The notes under the pieces: generated by a model
The model's database searches: none
What the model saw: the letters and a program-made list of their open reading frames with translations, nothing else
What the model was told of the DNA's origin: nothing
Made by a program: the position numbers and the translations under genes
Part shown: positions 46,168 to 55,541 of the stretch, in pieces
Layout: each line of letters opens with the position of its first letter
Numbering within the stretch: position 1 is the stretch's first letter
Assembly: GCA_903895195.1 (NCBI GenBank)
Contig: CAITSZ010000011.1
Span: 248,001-312,000 of the forward strand
DNA: 64,000 bases
Reading direction: 5' to 3'
From: an uncultured Chlorobiaceae bacterium
Lineage (GTDB): Bacteria > Bacteroidota > Chlorobiia > Chlorobiales > Chlorobiaceae

Positions 46168-46983
46168 TCAATTTCCGAAGGATAAAGTTAATGTATTGAT
46201 CCATTTCAGTATTTCCTCTTTTGCATTATCAGGTGCACTGAGATGCGTTACATTCAAAACCAGATATGTATTAAGCGGATTGGATGGCCATTTTTCAAAG
46301 ACATAATTTTTCCCGGAGTTATATAGAACATCTTCCGGGCCGGCAAGTATCCAGAAAAGAGGAACTCGCTGCGTAACATTTGTGGCTGAAATCGGCATCG
46401 AAGCCATTCCGTCAGGGTTATTATAACTGCTATACACTGCAGCAGTCATGTTGATGTTTACTGACCTGCCTCCACTGTTGAGATCGATAAATGACTCACT
46501 CTCTCCTCCTTGACCGGATTTGATCATTTCAGTGGCCTTATTGAGACTTGACTCAATGTTTATATGATACTTGTACAGATCAGGAGTATGGCCGGGGGCT
46601 ATGGCAATGACAGCATCAATTTTTTCGTGTCCATAAGCGGCATAGGCGATAGAAGCATTGGCACCCATACTGTGTCCTGCGAGCACTATCACTGTTGCGC
46701 CTTTTTTTCTTAATTCCCTAATATTATTTTCAACAATTCCCAATGCTGCAGGATAATCAATATCATATCCTCTTGATTTACTCCAGGGCATTAATGGTGT
46801 AGTAACAATATAACCCTTCTCATTTAAAGATGTTGCCAGAGTATTGATATGCTGGGATGGATTACCCCATTTCCCATGAAGCAATACAACTCCGACCTTT
46901 TTTTCGGTTGCGGCATGTACATCACCGGCAAAAAATGCAAACAGTATAAGAACTGTTACTGCGATGGGCTGTATCAAAAGCAA
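46168..46983 (-). CDS. Exported alpha/beta hydrolase
   Basis: 271 aa. The signal peptide PIAVTVLILFAFFAGDVHA has a likely cleavage after AHA-type HAA. The catalytic Ser is in the nucleophile elbow VLAGHSMGANASIAYAAYG; the Asp is likely in ILAGPEDVLY and the His in NVTHLSAPDN. The first strand and oxyanion turn are VVLLHGKWGNPSQH. It is probably periplasmic. The natural ester or amide substrate is unknown. Confidence 0.8.
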   Translation of the reverse strand: MLLIQPIAVTVLILFAFFAGDVHAATEKKVGVVLLHGKWGNPSQHINTLATSLNEKGYIVTTPLMPWSKSRGYDIDYPAALGIVENNIRELRKKGATVIVLAGHSMGANASIAYAAYGHEKIDAVIAIAPGHTPDLYKYHINIESSLNKATEMIKSGQGGESESFIDLNSGGRSVNINMTAAVYSSYNNPDGMASMPISATNVTQRVPLFWILAGPEDVLYNSGKNYVFEKWPSNPLNTYLVLNVTHLSAPDNAKEEILKWINTLTLSFGN

Positions 46984-47115
46984 TAACCAGTGAGAGTGTT
47001 TTTATTGAAAATGCTGTAAAAAAATTACTGATAAAAGTTAAAGCATTATCCTTTCATAATTAATCATTTCAAGCCATACAACTTACGTTCAATAAATTTG
47101 ACATCAGAAAATCAA

Positions 47116-47148
47116 AAAGGCCCTCTATTTAATAAAGGGCTTTTTTTT
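47116..47148 (-). terminator. Rho-independent terminator of ppc
   Basis: On the minus strand AGCCCTTTATTAAATAGAGGGC folds with an AT-rich loop and is followed by a CTTTTTGAT run, about 40 bp past the ppc stop. Confidence 0.75.
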
Positions 47149-47189
47149 AGGGAGAACCGTCTGTTATAATATCTATAAGCTCTAATTTT

Positions 47190-49958
47190 TTATCCTGTTG
47201 TGCGCAATCCTCCTGATATGGCATTGACCGTCAGGAAGAGCTCTGATAGCAGGGTATCTGACTCTTCCTGTTTATCAGCATTCTGCAGTTCTCTCCATTG
47301 CCTCAGAAGTTTTATCTGCTGGTGGTGAAGCATGCCAAGTCCTTCTTTACGCAGATCAATAAATTTATTGACATTAAGCCGTTGAGTCTCAAGAGGCCCG
47401 GCAAAAAGTATTTCGATATACTTTTTCGTTCGATGGTATTCTGCTTCTATCATACCGAGAATGTGCTCTCTGATTCTTATGTCAGTCACAAGCTTTGCAT
47501 ACTGGTGCATGATGTTTAGATCAGCAGATGCTATGCTGGTGTCTGCATTGCTTATAATGTAACGAAGGGGGGGCCAGACATGACTGCGGTGCCGGATTTC
47601 TTCAAATATATCCGGAGCGCTGTTCTCCAGATGTTCAAGCGCCGAACCCACTCCAAACCAGCCCGAAAGTGAAAAACGCGCCTGGTTCCAGCTGAACACC
47701 CAGGGAATGGCGCGAAGGTCTTCAAGGCTTGTTTTTCCGCTTCTTCGTGATGGTCGGGAACCTATTCTTGTTGATTCAATAATGTCTATAGGCGTGGCTT
47801 CGCGGAAAAATGTGAGAAACCCTTCTTCACCGATCAGCTTCCGGTAAGCCTGATTGCTTTTATCCGAGAGCATATCCATTATCAGTTCAAGGGGATGCTC
47901 TCTTTTGGGCTCCAGTTTTTGCCTGATAAGAACTTCAGCTGCTCCAGCCATGAAAAGTTCAAGATTATAGACAGCACTTATGCGATTGGCATACTTTTGG
48001 GCAATGGTTTCGCCTTGTTCGGTAAAACACATGCCGGCATTAAAAGAACCCCAGGGTTGCGCCCTGATAAAGCGATGTGTTGGGCCGGCCCCTCGGCTGA
48101 TACTGCCACCCCTGCCATGAAAAAACAGTATATCAGTATCAGAAATTTCACCGGCCTGAAGCAGGGATTCCTGAGCGCGATAGAGTGTCCATGTGCTTGA
48201 AAAAATCCCCCCATCCTTGTTGCTGTCGCTGTACCCGATCATAACCTCCTGGAGCTTTCGTTTTTTCCCGGATGTTATTTTTCGGTAATCAAGACTTCGT
48301 TGTGTAACCGGGTGGCGGAGAAATTCCTGAAGGATGGCCGGGCTTTTTTTCAGATCTTCTATTGTTTCAAAGAGCGGTACAACAGGGAGCAGACAAGCGT
48401 CTCCGTTTGCAGTTGTAGTCATCAATCCCACTTCCCTTGCAAAAATGTAGACGATAAGCAGGTCAGAGACGTTTCTCGTCATGCTGACAATAAGTGAGCC
48501 CAGAGCGTCGGTCCCGTACTGTTTGGTATGCTCTACTAAAACCCTGTAGCAGGCAAGCACAGTATCGGCTTCAGCACCTGCCGTCATATCGGGATGGGTA
48601 AACGGTCGTGGTGAAAGCAGTTCCTGATCAAGAAATGCTCTTCTTTCCGGTTCATCCCAATCCAGAAACTCATTGCCATTCATACCGGCGGCAGTCATCA
48701 ACTGGGAAAGGGCAAGTTCATGCACACGGCTGTTTTGACGGATATCAAGGGTGCCGAGATGAAAGCCGAACGTCTGCACAATTCTGTATACAGGCGTAAC
48801 TTCCATGTCAGCAATATGTTGAGCCCCTACAGCAACAAGTGACTCCCGTAATAGCGAGAGATCCTCCAGAAGCTCGTCTGAAGCGATGTAGCGGCTTTGG
48901 TTGCCCGATATCTCAATGCTCTCCGGCGTATCAGTGTCAAAAGGAAGCGATGCTATCATAAGGTTCAAAAACTGGCGCCATGGTTCATGCCTGTTTCTAT
49001 TGAGTGCATCATATCCAGGCTCTCCAAGCGTATTGCTGAGGCTTTCGATGCGAAGTATCAGCTTGTTCCCTGGCGACTGAAGTCTTTCAGAAAGGCTTAA
49101 TTTTGATGCCAGTTCTTTGAGATGACGACGGACAAGGGTGAGTGCCTTCTGGCGCGTTTCAGCAAGAGTCTCTTCAGTGACGGAGGCTGTTACAAGTGGA
49201 TGGCCGTCACGGTCTCCCCCAACCCAGCTGCCAAAGGTAATGCGAGGCAGATGTTTTGGATCGGAAAGTCTGCTGCTGTCAAATCCGGCCTCATGCCATG
49301 CGTGCAGAAGTCGTTTGTCAAGCATTGGCAAGACTTCCGAAAAAATATTATAAAGATAGTGGATGACATTTCTCCGTTCAGCCGATACCTGAGGCTTTTC
49401 GAAGAGTATTTCTCCAGTTCTCCAGAGTCGCTCCAGAACTACTTTAATCTCATTGCGGATTTCAAGCTGTTCAAGCGGGGTCCACATCTGGTTTTCACGT
49501 TTTACCAGAAGCAGATAAAGTTGCCGATGCTGCTCAAGAACGGTTTTCCTTTTTGCTTCAGTCGGATGCGCCGTCAGCACTGCCTGGATTGAAACATCCG
49601 GAAGGAGTGAGGCGATGGTTGTTTCTGGAATTCCAAGTTTCTGGAAACGTGACAATGTTTTGCCCCAGAGGCCGGTCAGATGTGATAATCCGTGTTCAGC
49701 TTCCAGCGACCGTCGATTCTGGGCGGCGGAGTTTTCTTCCGCCATATTGAGCAGTTGAAAAAAAATCGAAAACGCCTGAAGGGCACGCTCTGAATTAGGA
49801 TACTTTTCAAGGGGAATGCCCGCATTCTGCCATGGGAGGTGGTCTGCAAGTTCATTATCTCCAAGGTCCCGGAGAACTTCCTGAAAGCATTGAAGAAGAA
49901 ACAGAAAATCGCGCTCTGCTTTTTCGAAATCAATAATATTGCTGGTTGTTGTTATCAT
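47190..49958 (-). CDS. ppc: Phosphoenolpyruvate carboxylase
   Basis: 922 aa from ATG 49958 (MITTTSNIIDFEKAERDFLF). The active-site regions are VLTAHPTEAKRKTVLEQH (His), FGSWVGGDRDGHPLVT, MIGYSDSNKDGG and FFHGRGGSISRGAGPTH, with the C-terminal RIGSRPSRRS and the end GGLRTTG. It adds bicarbonate to PEP to form oxaloacetate, feeding the reductive TCA cycle used by green sulfur bacteria. It is a single gene. Confidence 0.95.
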   Translation of the reverse strand: MITTTSNIIDFEKAERDFLFLLQCFQEVLRDLGDNELADHLPWQNAGIPLEKYPNSERALQAFSIFFQLLNMAEENSAAQNRRSLEAEHGLSHLTGLWGKTLSRFQKLGIPETTIASLLPDVSIQAVLTAHPTEAKRKTVLEQHRQLYLLLVKRENQMWTPLEQLEIRNEIKVVLERLWRTGEILFEKPQVSAERRNVIHYLYNIFSEVLPMLDKRLLHAWHEAGFDSSRLSDPKHLPRITFGSWVGGDRDGHPLVTASVTEETLAETRQKALTLVRRHLKELASKLSLSERLQSPGNKLILRIESLSNTLGEPGYDALNRNRHEPWRQFLNLMIASLPFDTDTPESIEISGNQSRYIASDELLEDLSLLRESLVAVGAQHIADMEVTPVYRIVQTFGFHLGTLDIRQNSRVHELALSQLMTAAGMNGNEFLDWDEPERRAFLDQELLSPRPFTHPDMTAGAEADTVLACYRVLVEHTKQYGTDALGSLIVSMTRNVSDLLIVYIFAREVGLMTTTANGDACLLPVVPLFETIEDLKKSPAILQEFLRHPVTQRSLDYRKITSGKKRKLQEVMIGYSDSNKDGGIFSSTWTLYRAQESLLQAGEISDTDILFFHGRGGSISRGAGPTHRFIRAQPWGSFNAGMCFTEQGETIAQKYANRISAVYNLELFMAGAAEVLIRQKLEPKREHPLELIMDMLSDKSNQAYRKLIGEEGFLTFFREATPIDIIESTRIGSRPSRRSGKTSLEDLRAIPWVFSWNQARFSLSGWFGVGSALEHLENSAPDIFEEIRHRSHVWPPLRYIISNADTSIASADLNIMHQYAKLVTDIRIREHILGMIEAEYHRTKKYIEILFAGPLETQRLNVNKFIDLRKEGLGMLHHQQIKLLRQWRELQNADKQEESDTLLSELFLTVNAISGGLRTTG

Positions 49959-50206
49959 AAGGCAACGCAATTCTCTGGTTGAAAGTGAACTTTTTGCAGT
50001 ATTCTAAAAAAAAAGATGAGTTACAAGTTATCTTGTTTATAAGTAAAGAGATTGGCTCAAATGGCGGGTATGCTCATCAGCTTTAACTTGATAGTGTTAT
50101 ATAAACACAACCTTTTTAAGCTTTCTGTTTGCCGTCTTTACTATTTATGCTTATCTTACTTCATAATTTTTTGGGTAAGCCACTAACACCTAATTCATTA
50201 CCACTC

Positions 50207-50848
50207 ATGGACAACAAATCAAATGGTAAGCTTATTGCCGTTGCATTAGGCGGGGCTCTCTTGATGGGGTCTCTGTTTTTCGGGTTGTCATTTTTAACCG
50301 GGTACAAGGTGCCGGCTGAAAACATCTCAGCAGTATTAACCCCTCTGAGCTCCTTTGCTGGATGGATATCGTTAATTACCGGAGCCTCTCTTATTATTAT
50401 GGGGCTTGGCAAAATGTCGGCAAGAATCAGTGATAAGTGGTTTTTAAGTTTCCCTCTCAGTATTATTGCAATTGTAGCCGTCATGTTTGCTCTCCTGTGG
50501 CTGAGGCCTTCAGGAATTTTATTGTCAACCACTGGTCGTACTACGACTGAAGATGGTAAGTATATTCGTTCAGTCAAAGAACTCACTGCATTCCTGGAAA
50601 AACCTGCCGCCGGTGCCAAAAATCATCCAGTTCCTGCCGGTTTTGATTTTGCAGCAAGCAAAACTCTTACTGATGGACGGTGCAACAAATGTCATACGCT
50701 TTCATCTGTTCAGGATGCTTTCAGAACCAAGTACAAAAAAACAGGCAAAGTCGAAGTCGTTGTTAATCGCATGCAGACCAATGCCGGTTCAGGTATAACT
50801 CCTGATGAAGCCAAAGAAATTGTTATCTATCTGGAGAATAAGTTCTGA
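50207..50848 (+). CDS. pscC: Photosynthetic reaction centre cytochrome c (PscC, cyt c-551)
   Basis: 213 aa from ATG 50207 (MDNKSNGKLIAVALGGALLM), the start seen in green sulfur bacterial PscC. Three membrane helices (about 10-30, 45-65, 83-100) precede a periplasmic mono-haem domain with CNKCHTL and a later Met (VNRMQTNAGSG) as sixth ligand candidate. PscC carries electrons from the menaquinol-cytochrome c oxidoreductase to P840 of the type I reaction centre. This gene is the best taxonomic marker in the window. Confidence 0.93.
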   Translation: MDNKSNGKLIAVALGGALLMGSLFFGLSFLTGYKVPAENISAVLTPLSSFAGWISLITGASLIIMGLGKMSARISDKWFLSFPLSIIAIVAVMFALLWLRPSGILLSTTGRTTTEDGKYIRSVKELTAFLEKPAAGAKNHPVPAGFDFAASKTLTDGRCNKCHTLSSVQDAFRTKYKKTGKVEVVVNRMQTNAGSGITPDEAKEIVIYLENKF

Positions 50849-50893
50849 TTGTCCAGAGGGCTTTGCAAAGGTATTTCAACAGTCATAAAAAAA

Positions 50894-50923
50894 GCCTCAG
50901 AGCGATCCTCTGAGGCTTTTTTT
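50894..50923. terminator. Bidirectional terminator between pscC and queF
   Basis: GCCTCAGAG and CTCTGAGGC form a 9-bp stem with a 5-nt loop, flanked by an A-run on the left and T7 on the right. It can serve pscC (plus) and queF (minus), which converge here. Confidence 0.88.
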
Positions 50924-50932
50924 ATCTTTTTT

Positions 50933-51286
50933 TTAATTGGAACTACTGCTATAGTTGACGGTGACGGTTTCGGTTATTCCACCTCTTGCTTTCCATTCAG
51001 TTATAACGCTTAGTGACCTTGGCTGAAGAACCTCGACGAGGTCATCAAGGATCTTGTTCGTTATGTTTTCGTAAAATATGCCTGCATTACGGAACTCGAA
51101 AAAATAATATTTCAGCGATTTCAACTCGATACAGGTTTTGTCAGGAACATAGCGGACTGTTATGGTTCCAAAATCCGGAAGACCTGTTATAGGACAGACA
51201 GATGTAAACTCAGGGTTGACAATCTCGATCGTGTAGTCACGATCTGGATAGGTGTTGTTGAAGAGTTCAAGGATTTCTTTTTTCAT
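50933..51286 (-). CDS. queF: NADPH-dependent preQ0 reductase QueF
   Basis: 117 aa, the short unimodular QueF. The catalytic Cys is in FTSVCPITGLPDFGTI, and the QueF motif is CIELKSLKYYFFEFRNAGIF followed by the substrate Glu/His region YENI. It reduces 7-cyano-7-deazaguanine to preQ1 for queuosine tRNA modification. No other queuosine gene is next to it, and I do not see a convincing preQ1 riboswitch upstream. Confidence 0.93.
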   Translation of the reverse strand: MKKEILELFNNTYPDRDYTIEIVNPEFTSVCPITGLPDFGTITVRYVPDKTCIELKSLKYYFFEFRNAGIFYENITNKILDDLVEVLQPRSLSVITEWKARGGITETVTVNYSSSSN

Positions 51287-51448
51287 CGGATGACAGATGT
51301 GAATTTACTTTTCATTAAAGTTTTTTAAAGAACGTCAACTTCTTTTCGATGCAAAATAAAAATCCATGGCGATTTATCGGTAAATTCAGTTGTTTTTTTT
51401 GTTCGTTAAAAACTGAAATCGCACTCTGTTCTGCGGGATAGCGTCGTT

Positions 51449-52186
51449 GTGTCAGAAAAAAATGGGAAGCTGGTTATGCATGAAACCATTGACGTAGAAG
51501 GCCAGGAGTCATCTCTTCTTTATAAGGCGTTGGCAGCTGAATATGATCTTACAGAAACATCGTATACCTTCGGTGGGCGCTCTTTCACCTTTCTGAGTGT
51601 TCTTGACAGTTATGCTCTTCTTGACCGGATATCGCCTGAAGAGTTTGTCAAAGATGAACAGATGCCTTACTGGGCTGAAATATGGCCTTCTGCAATAACC
51701 CTTTCGTCATTTATTGCCGATGAACTTCCGCTTAAGGGTATGCGGGTCATTGAAATAGGCGCTGGTGTTGGTATGGCCTCGACTGTCGCTGCATGGAAAG
51801 GAGCCAGTGTTCTCGCTACAGACTACTCTCTTGAAGCTCTTCGATTTGTGCAGTATAACGCATTGAATAACAAGCTCTCTTTTGAGATAGAACGACTTGA
51901 CTGGAGGATGGTGAAGTGCAGTGAAAAGTTTGACATGCTGTTTGCTGCCGATGTTCTCTATGAAAGGGTAAACCTGCTTCCGATAGTTACAGCGATTGAT
52001 AAACTTCTGAAACCCGACGGCGCGGCATACCTTGCAGATCCAAGAAGGAGAATGGCTGAACAGTTTCTTGAACTTGCAGCAGAAAACAATTTTTCCATCA
52101 CTCCTTTTCCCCGCAAGTACGCAGGAGGCTCCAAAGATATTGCTGTGAATATCTACAAAATGACAAGGGAAAAAAACACGCGATGA
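51449..52186 (+). CDS. Class I SAM-dependent methyltransferase
   Basis: 245 aa from GTG 51449; ATG 51476 is an alternative. The SAM motif I is VIEIGAGVGMASTVAAWKGA, motif II holds an acidic residue in VLATDYSLEALRFV, and MLFAADVLYERVNLLP follows. WAEIWPSAITLSSFI upstream is typical of the Methyltransf_16 / small lysine-methyltransferase group. The substrate is unknown. The stop overlaps the start of the next gene (ATGA), so the two are coupled. Confidence 0.82.
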   Translation: MSEKNGKLVMHETIDVEGQESSLLYKALAAEYDLTETSYTFGGRSFTFLSVLDSYALLDRISPEEFVKDEQMPYWAEIWPSAITLSSFIADELPLKGMRVIEIGAGVGMASTVAAWKGASVLATDYSLEALRFVQYNALNNKLSFEIERLDWRMVKCSEKFDMLFAADVLYERVNLLPIVTAIDKLLKPDGAAYLADPRRRMAEQFLELAAENNFSITPFPRKYAGGSKDIAVNIYKMTREKNTR

Positions 52187-53046
52187 AGAGCCCCAACAAG
52201 CAGCTTTCTCTTCGCTGGCGTTATCATGCCGGTCCTGGTGCGCTTATCTGGCAGCTCATGTTTACTGAAACCGGTGATCTTATCGGCCAGAAACGCTTTG
52301 CGGCTGACCGACGGGCGCTTTTTTTCTCTATTGATATTACTAATGGCAAGGTTGTTTGCGATGATTACCTGCTGATGGATCACCATCAATCGCTTCCCGC
52401 TGGTGACGGATGGTTCACAGGGCTTGAAACAACCATCGGCAGTCTGGTCTATTGCTATGCCTATCAGTCCGAAAGCCCGGAACATAAGGGGATATGGGCG
52501 CTTGATCTGCGTGATAAGAGGGTGGTCTGGTCACGACCTGATATCATTTTTGCCGCAAATCTTGACCATGAGTTGCTTGTCTATCAGCTTTCGGCTTTTG
52601 GCGGATTTCCTGAGCGTCATTTTCAGCTCATCGATCCCTTTACCGGAGAGCTCATCCGTTCCCTTGGACTCGATAGTCCTGCAGTGAATGAAATAAGGCA
52701 GGAGGTTGTTAATGAAGAAGATCGGCAGCAGGTTGTGCTTTCCGAATTTGTGACAGGGGAAATGACTGAAGAGCGCCTGGCCTTAAACCGGGTCGGTATC
52801 ACTGATAGAGCCCGCTGTGAATGTATTCTTACGGATATATTCACAGTTGCCGCTGTGCATGAACAGTCAGAGTCGACAGGCTTGTGGCAATCTTTGCTTA
52901 AAGTTTTTGCTTCTGACTCTCTGGTCTATGCTGACTCAATGCAAGAGAGTGTCGAAAAGCCATGCCTCAACAATTTTCTCATAAGGAGAGAAAATTTGTA
53001 TTACCTTAAAAATAAAGAGGAATTGGTTTGTGTCGCACTCAAATGA
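52183..53046 (+). CDS. Conserved hypothetical protein, possibly DUF4905
   Basis: 287 aa without signal peptide or membrane segment. The chain has repeated W/D-rich beta strands ([56 protein letters not shown]) that look like blades of a beta-propeller or related fold. A DUF4905 assignment is from memory and not certain. It overlaps both neighbours by 4 bp, so methyltransferase, this gene and xer recombinase form one operon. Confidence 0.6.
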   Translation: MKSPNKQLSLRWRYHAGPGALIWQLMFTETGDLIGQKRFAADRRALFFSIDITNGKVVCDDYLLMDHHQSLPAGDGWFTGLETTIGSLVYCYAYQSESPEHKGIWALDLRDKRVVWSRPDIIFAANLDHELLVYQLSAFGGFPERHFQLIDPFTGELIRSLGLDSPAVNEIRQEVVNEEDRQQVVLSEFVTGEMTEERLALNRVGITDRARCECILTDIFTVAAVHEQSESTGLWQSLLKVFASDSLVYADSMQESVEKPCLNNFLIRRENLYYLKNKEELVCVALK

Positions 53047-54053
53047 AAAATTTACCCTCCTTCCCTTCACCTGAATTATTGCCTGAAGGTTCACTTCAGA
53101 TAAATGACTTTCTTGATAAACTCAGGAGCCGGAAAAATCTTTCTCCGAATACTGTTATTGCCTACAGAACCGATCTTGTACAGTTTTTCTCCTTTCTTTT
53201 CAGCCACTTTCAGCTCAAAGATTTAAACGGTTTTAACCATGAGCAGCTGACAGCTATTGATGTCCGCCTATTTTTTGTTTCATTGATCGAACGGGGTATT
53301 CAGCAGCGATCCATTGCCAGAAAACTGGCAGCAGTCAAAAGCTATTACCGGTTTCTGCAAGAGAGTGGAGTGATTAAAAGCTCAGTCTTCTCCAATATTA
53401 CCACGCCAAAGTTTCCTCGGCGGGTCCCTGGCTTTTTAACAGAGCAGCAGACTGAAAAGCTTTTTAATGAAGTGCTGCCCAATGGCGGGACCGATTCCTG
53501 CAATCCTGACAACATTGGCCTTGAAGCATCTTATGTAAGGGAACGCGATCGGAGCATACTTGAGCTGCTTTATGGCAGCGGTCTTCGCATTTCAGAGCTT
53601 ACCGGTCTGACAATGGAAAACCTTGATCTTAAGAGTGGATATGTCAAGCTTACAGGAAAAGGAAGAAAGCAGAGGATTGTTCCGGTTGGCAAGGCGTGCG
53701 CTGCAGCGCTGAAAAAATATTTTGAAGTACGAAGAAACTTCTTTAGAATAAATACAAAGGGAGAAGCTGGGGCCTTACCGTATGTTTTTTTAACCAATAA
53801 GGGCAAAAAGCTTTATCCCATGCTTGTCCAAAGATTGACCAGGAAATACCTCGTTTCTGTCACTGAACAAAAACAGAAAAATCCACATATCCTGCGTCAC
53901 AGTTTTGCCACACACCTGCTGAACAGTGGAGCAGATCTTAACAGTGTCAGTGAAATGCTTGGACACAGTAATCTGTCAACTACCGAAATATATACTCACG
54001 TTACTTTTGAGCGCTTAAAGGAGGTTTACCGGAAAGCGCATCCAAACGCATAG
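53043..54053 (+). CDS. XerC/XerD-type tyrosine recombinase
   Basis: 336 aa from ATG 53043, overlapping the previous stop (ATGA). The N-terminal SAM-like core-binding domain includes [18 protein letters not shown]. The catalytic domain has Arg in [14 protein letters not shown], Lys in [34 protein letters not shown] (His, Arg), [14 protein letters not shown] (His, Tyr nucleophile). It is longer than E. coli XerD by about 38 residues, with an insert near residues 145-160 ([13 protein letters not shown]). It probably serves chromosome dimer resolution; whether it is XerC or XerD is not decided. Confidence 0.88.
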   Translation: MKNLPSFPSPELLPEGSLQINDFLDKLRSRKNLSPNTVIAYRTDLVQFFSFLFSHFQLKDLNGFNHEQLTAIDVRLFFVSLIERGIQQRSIARKLAAVKSYYRFLQESGVIKSSVFSNITTPKFPRRVPGFLTEQQTEKLFNEVLPNGGTDSCNPDNIGLEASYVRERDRSILELLYGSGLRISELTGLTMENLDLKSGYVKLTGKGRKQRIVPVGKACAAALKKYFEVRRNFFRINTKGEAGALPYVFLTNKGKKLYPMLVQRLTRKYLVSVTEQKQKNPHILRHSFATHLLNSGADLNSVSEMLGHSNLSTTEIYTHVTFERLKEVYRKAHPNA

Positions 54054-54138
54054 GTCTACAGTGCGGCTCCCCTATACCATATTGACCCCGGGAGCCTTGT
54101 TCTTTCTTTACGTTCAACTTATTATAACGGAGGTTATT

Positions 54139-54459
54139 ATGCCGAAAGCTGTTGTTAGTGATGTTGTCAATGTTAAGGTTACCTTGCGCCACTCCAATAA
54201 TCATACAGAAATAGAAGAGTATGCCCGCAACGCAGTAATTCCAATGTTAAAAATTTTCCCGGGTATTACCAGCTGCCACATTATTCTGGATCACCAGAAA
54301 AATGACTTTGAAAAAAACAAGCTTGCCGAGATAACGGTGCATGTTCCACAGAGCGTTCTGGTGGCAAAGGAATCAGGTGCAGTTTATGAACAGACCATCG
54401 ACAGCTGTGTTGAGGCATTGAGCCGCCAGCTCAAAAAGCACAAGGAAAAGCTACAATAA
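54139..54459 (+). CDS. hpf: Ribosome hibernation-promoting factor, short form
   Basis: 106 aa from ATG 54139, with ACGGAGG as ribosome site. The HPF/YfiA fold is recognisable: VKVTLRHSNNHTEIEEYARN, FPGITSCHIILDHQKN, AEITVHVPQSVLVAKESG, then TIDSCVEALSRQLKKHKEKL. It lacks the C-terminal dimerisation domain of long HPF. It binds the 30S decoding site in stationary cells. The frame upstream to 54061 is not coding. Confidence 0.85.
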   Translation: MPKAVVSDVVNVKVTLRHSNNHTEIEEYARNAVIPMLKIFPGITSCHIILDHQKNDFEKNKLAEITVHVPQSVLVAKESGAVYEQTIDSCVEALSRQLKKHKEKLQ

Positions 54460-54478
54460 AAGTATGCCGGTTTAAAGT

Positions 54479-54511
54479 CTGCAGGGCGTATCTCTGACGT
54501 CCTGCAGCTTT
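54479..54511 (+). terminator. Hairpin after hpf
   Basis: CTGCAGG and CCTGCAG form a 7-bp stem with a 15-nt loop followed by CTTTT. It is a weak terminator; hprK follows 35 bp later, so some readthrough is expected. Confidence 0.45.
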
Positions 54512-54545
54512 TCGGAAGGGTTTTATCACTTCGAATGCAGATACC

Positions 54546-55541
54546 ATGAAATTTGATCAAAAAGGATTAAAAAAGCGATCCATAACGGTCGCCTATTTTT
54601 TTAATACTATCGGCACGAAGCATGATATCAAATTGCGGCGTCTGAACAATGTTGACGAACAGAAACGAAGAATTTTTGAGCGTGATCTTCACCGCCCAGG
54701 ACTTGCCCTTGCCGGCTTTACCAATCTCTTTACCTACAAGCGGGTACAGATTCTTGGAAATACCGAAACAAGGTTTTTAAATCATCTTGCTGAAGAGGAA
54801 CGAAACAGGGTGTTTGAAAATCTTGTTCGATTTAAAATACCTTGCATTATCTTCACCAGCAATAACAAACTCCCGGAGTCGCTGCTTGAAATGGCTACCA
54901 AAGCGGGTATTCCTGTCTATATTACTCGCCTCTCTTCAACTAAAACCATCTATTTCGTCACTGGTTTTCTTGATGACCAGTTTTCGCTTTACCAGCAGTA
55001 TCATGGCTCAATGGTTGATGTGTATGGTGTCGGCGTGATGATTATAGGCAAAAGCGGTCTCGGAAAATCTGAAATCGCACTCGATCTTGTTGAAAGGGGG
55101 CACGGTCTGGTAGCTGATGATGTCGTTGTTATTCAGCGGAAAGGAGAGTCAATGATGCTTAATGCCAAAAGAAACAATATCATTGACCATTTTATGGAAA
55201 TCCGTGGTCTTGGAGTCGTTGATGTGCGCGCAACCTTCGGCATCCGTGCAATTCGTGATGTCAAGGAGGTACAGGTTGTTGTGGAACTTCTTGAATGGGA
55301 TAAAGAGATGGTGTATGAACGGCTTGGCCTTGATACCAAATTCATAAAGATTCTTGGCGTAGACGTTCCACTGGTGCAATTACCTATATTCCCTGGTAAA
55401 AATATTACCGTTATCATCGAAGTGGTTGCCCTTAATTTCCTTTTGAAACGATACTCAAATTATGTGGCAGCCGAGGCGCTGACCGAAAGGATAAAAAACG
55501 TGATCAACAGTGAAAAAACAGAGGATGATAGTGATGTGTGA
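54546..55541 (+). CDS. hprK: HPr kinase/phosphorylase
   Basis: 331 aa. The P-loop is IIGKSGLGKSEIALDLVERG, preceded by a conserved HGSMVDVYGVGVMI; the signature MEIRGLGVVDVRATFGIRAI is the HprK C-terminal motif. The enzyme phosphorylates and dephosphorylates HPr on Ser. No PTS gene is seen nearby, as in other phototrophs with an incomplete PTS, so it may regulate nitrogen or carbon metabolism through HPr-like proteins; this is inferred. Confidence 0.92.
   Translation: MKFDQKGLKKRSITVAYFFNTIGTKHDIKLRRLNNVDEQKRRIFERDLHRPGLALAGFTNLFTYKRVQILGNTETRFLNHLAEEERNRVFENLVRFKIPCIIFTSNNKLPESLLEMATKAGIPVYITRLSSTKTIYFVTGFLDDQFSLYQQYHGSMVDVYGVGVMIIGKSGLGKSEIALDLVERGHGLVADDVVVIQRKGESMMLNAKRNNIIDHFMEIRGLGVVDVRATFGIRAIRDVKEVQVVVELLEWDKEMVYERLGLDTKFIKILGVDVPLVQLPIFPGKNITVIIEVVALNFLLKRYSNYVAAEALTERIKNVINSEKTEDDSDV

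Noticed and set aside
51287-51448. preQ1 riboswitch upstream of queF
   Set aside because: No H-type pseudoknot with an A-rich tail near the start codon could be drawn.
53043-54053. Phage or integron integrase
   Set aside because: It is embedded in an operon of core-type genes with Xer-like architecture and no attachment repeats or phage genes nearby.
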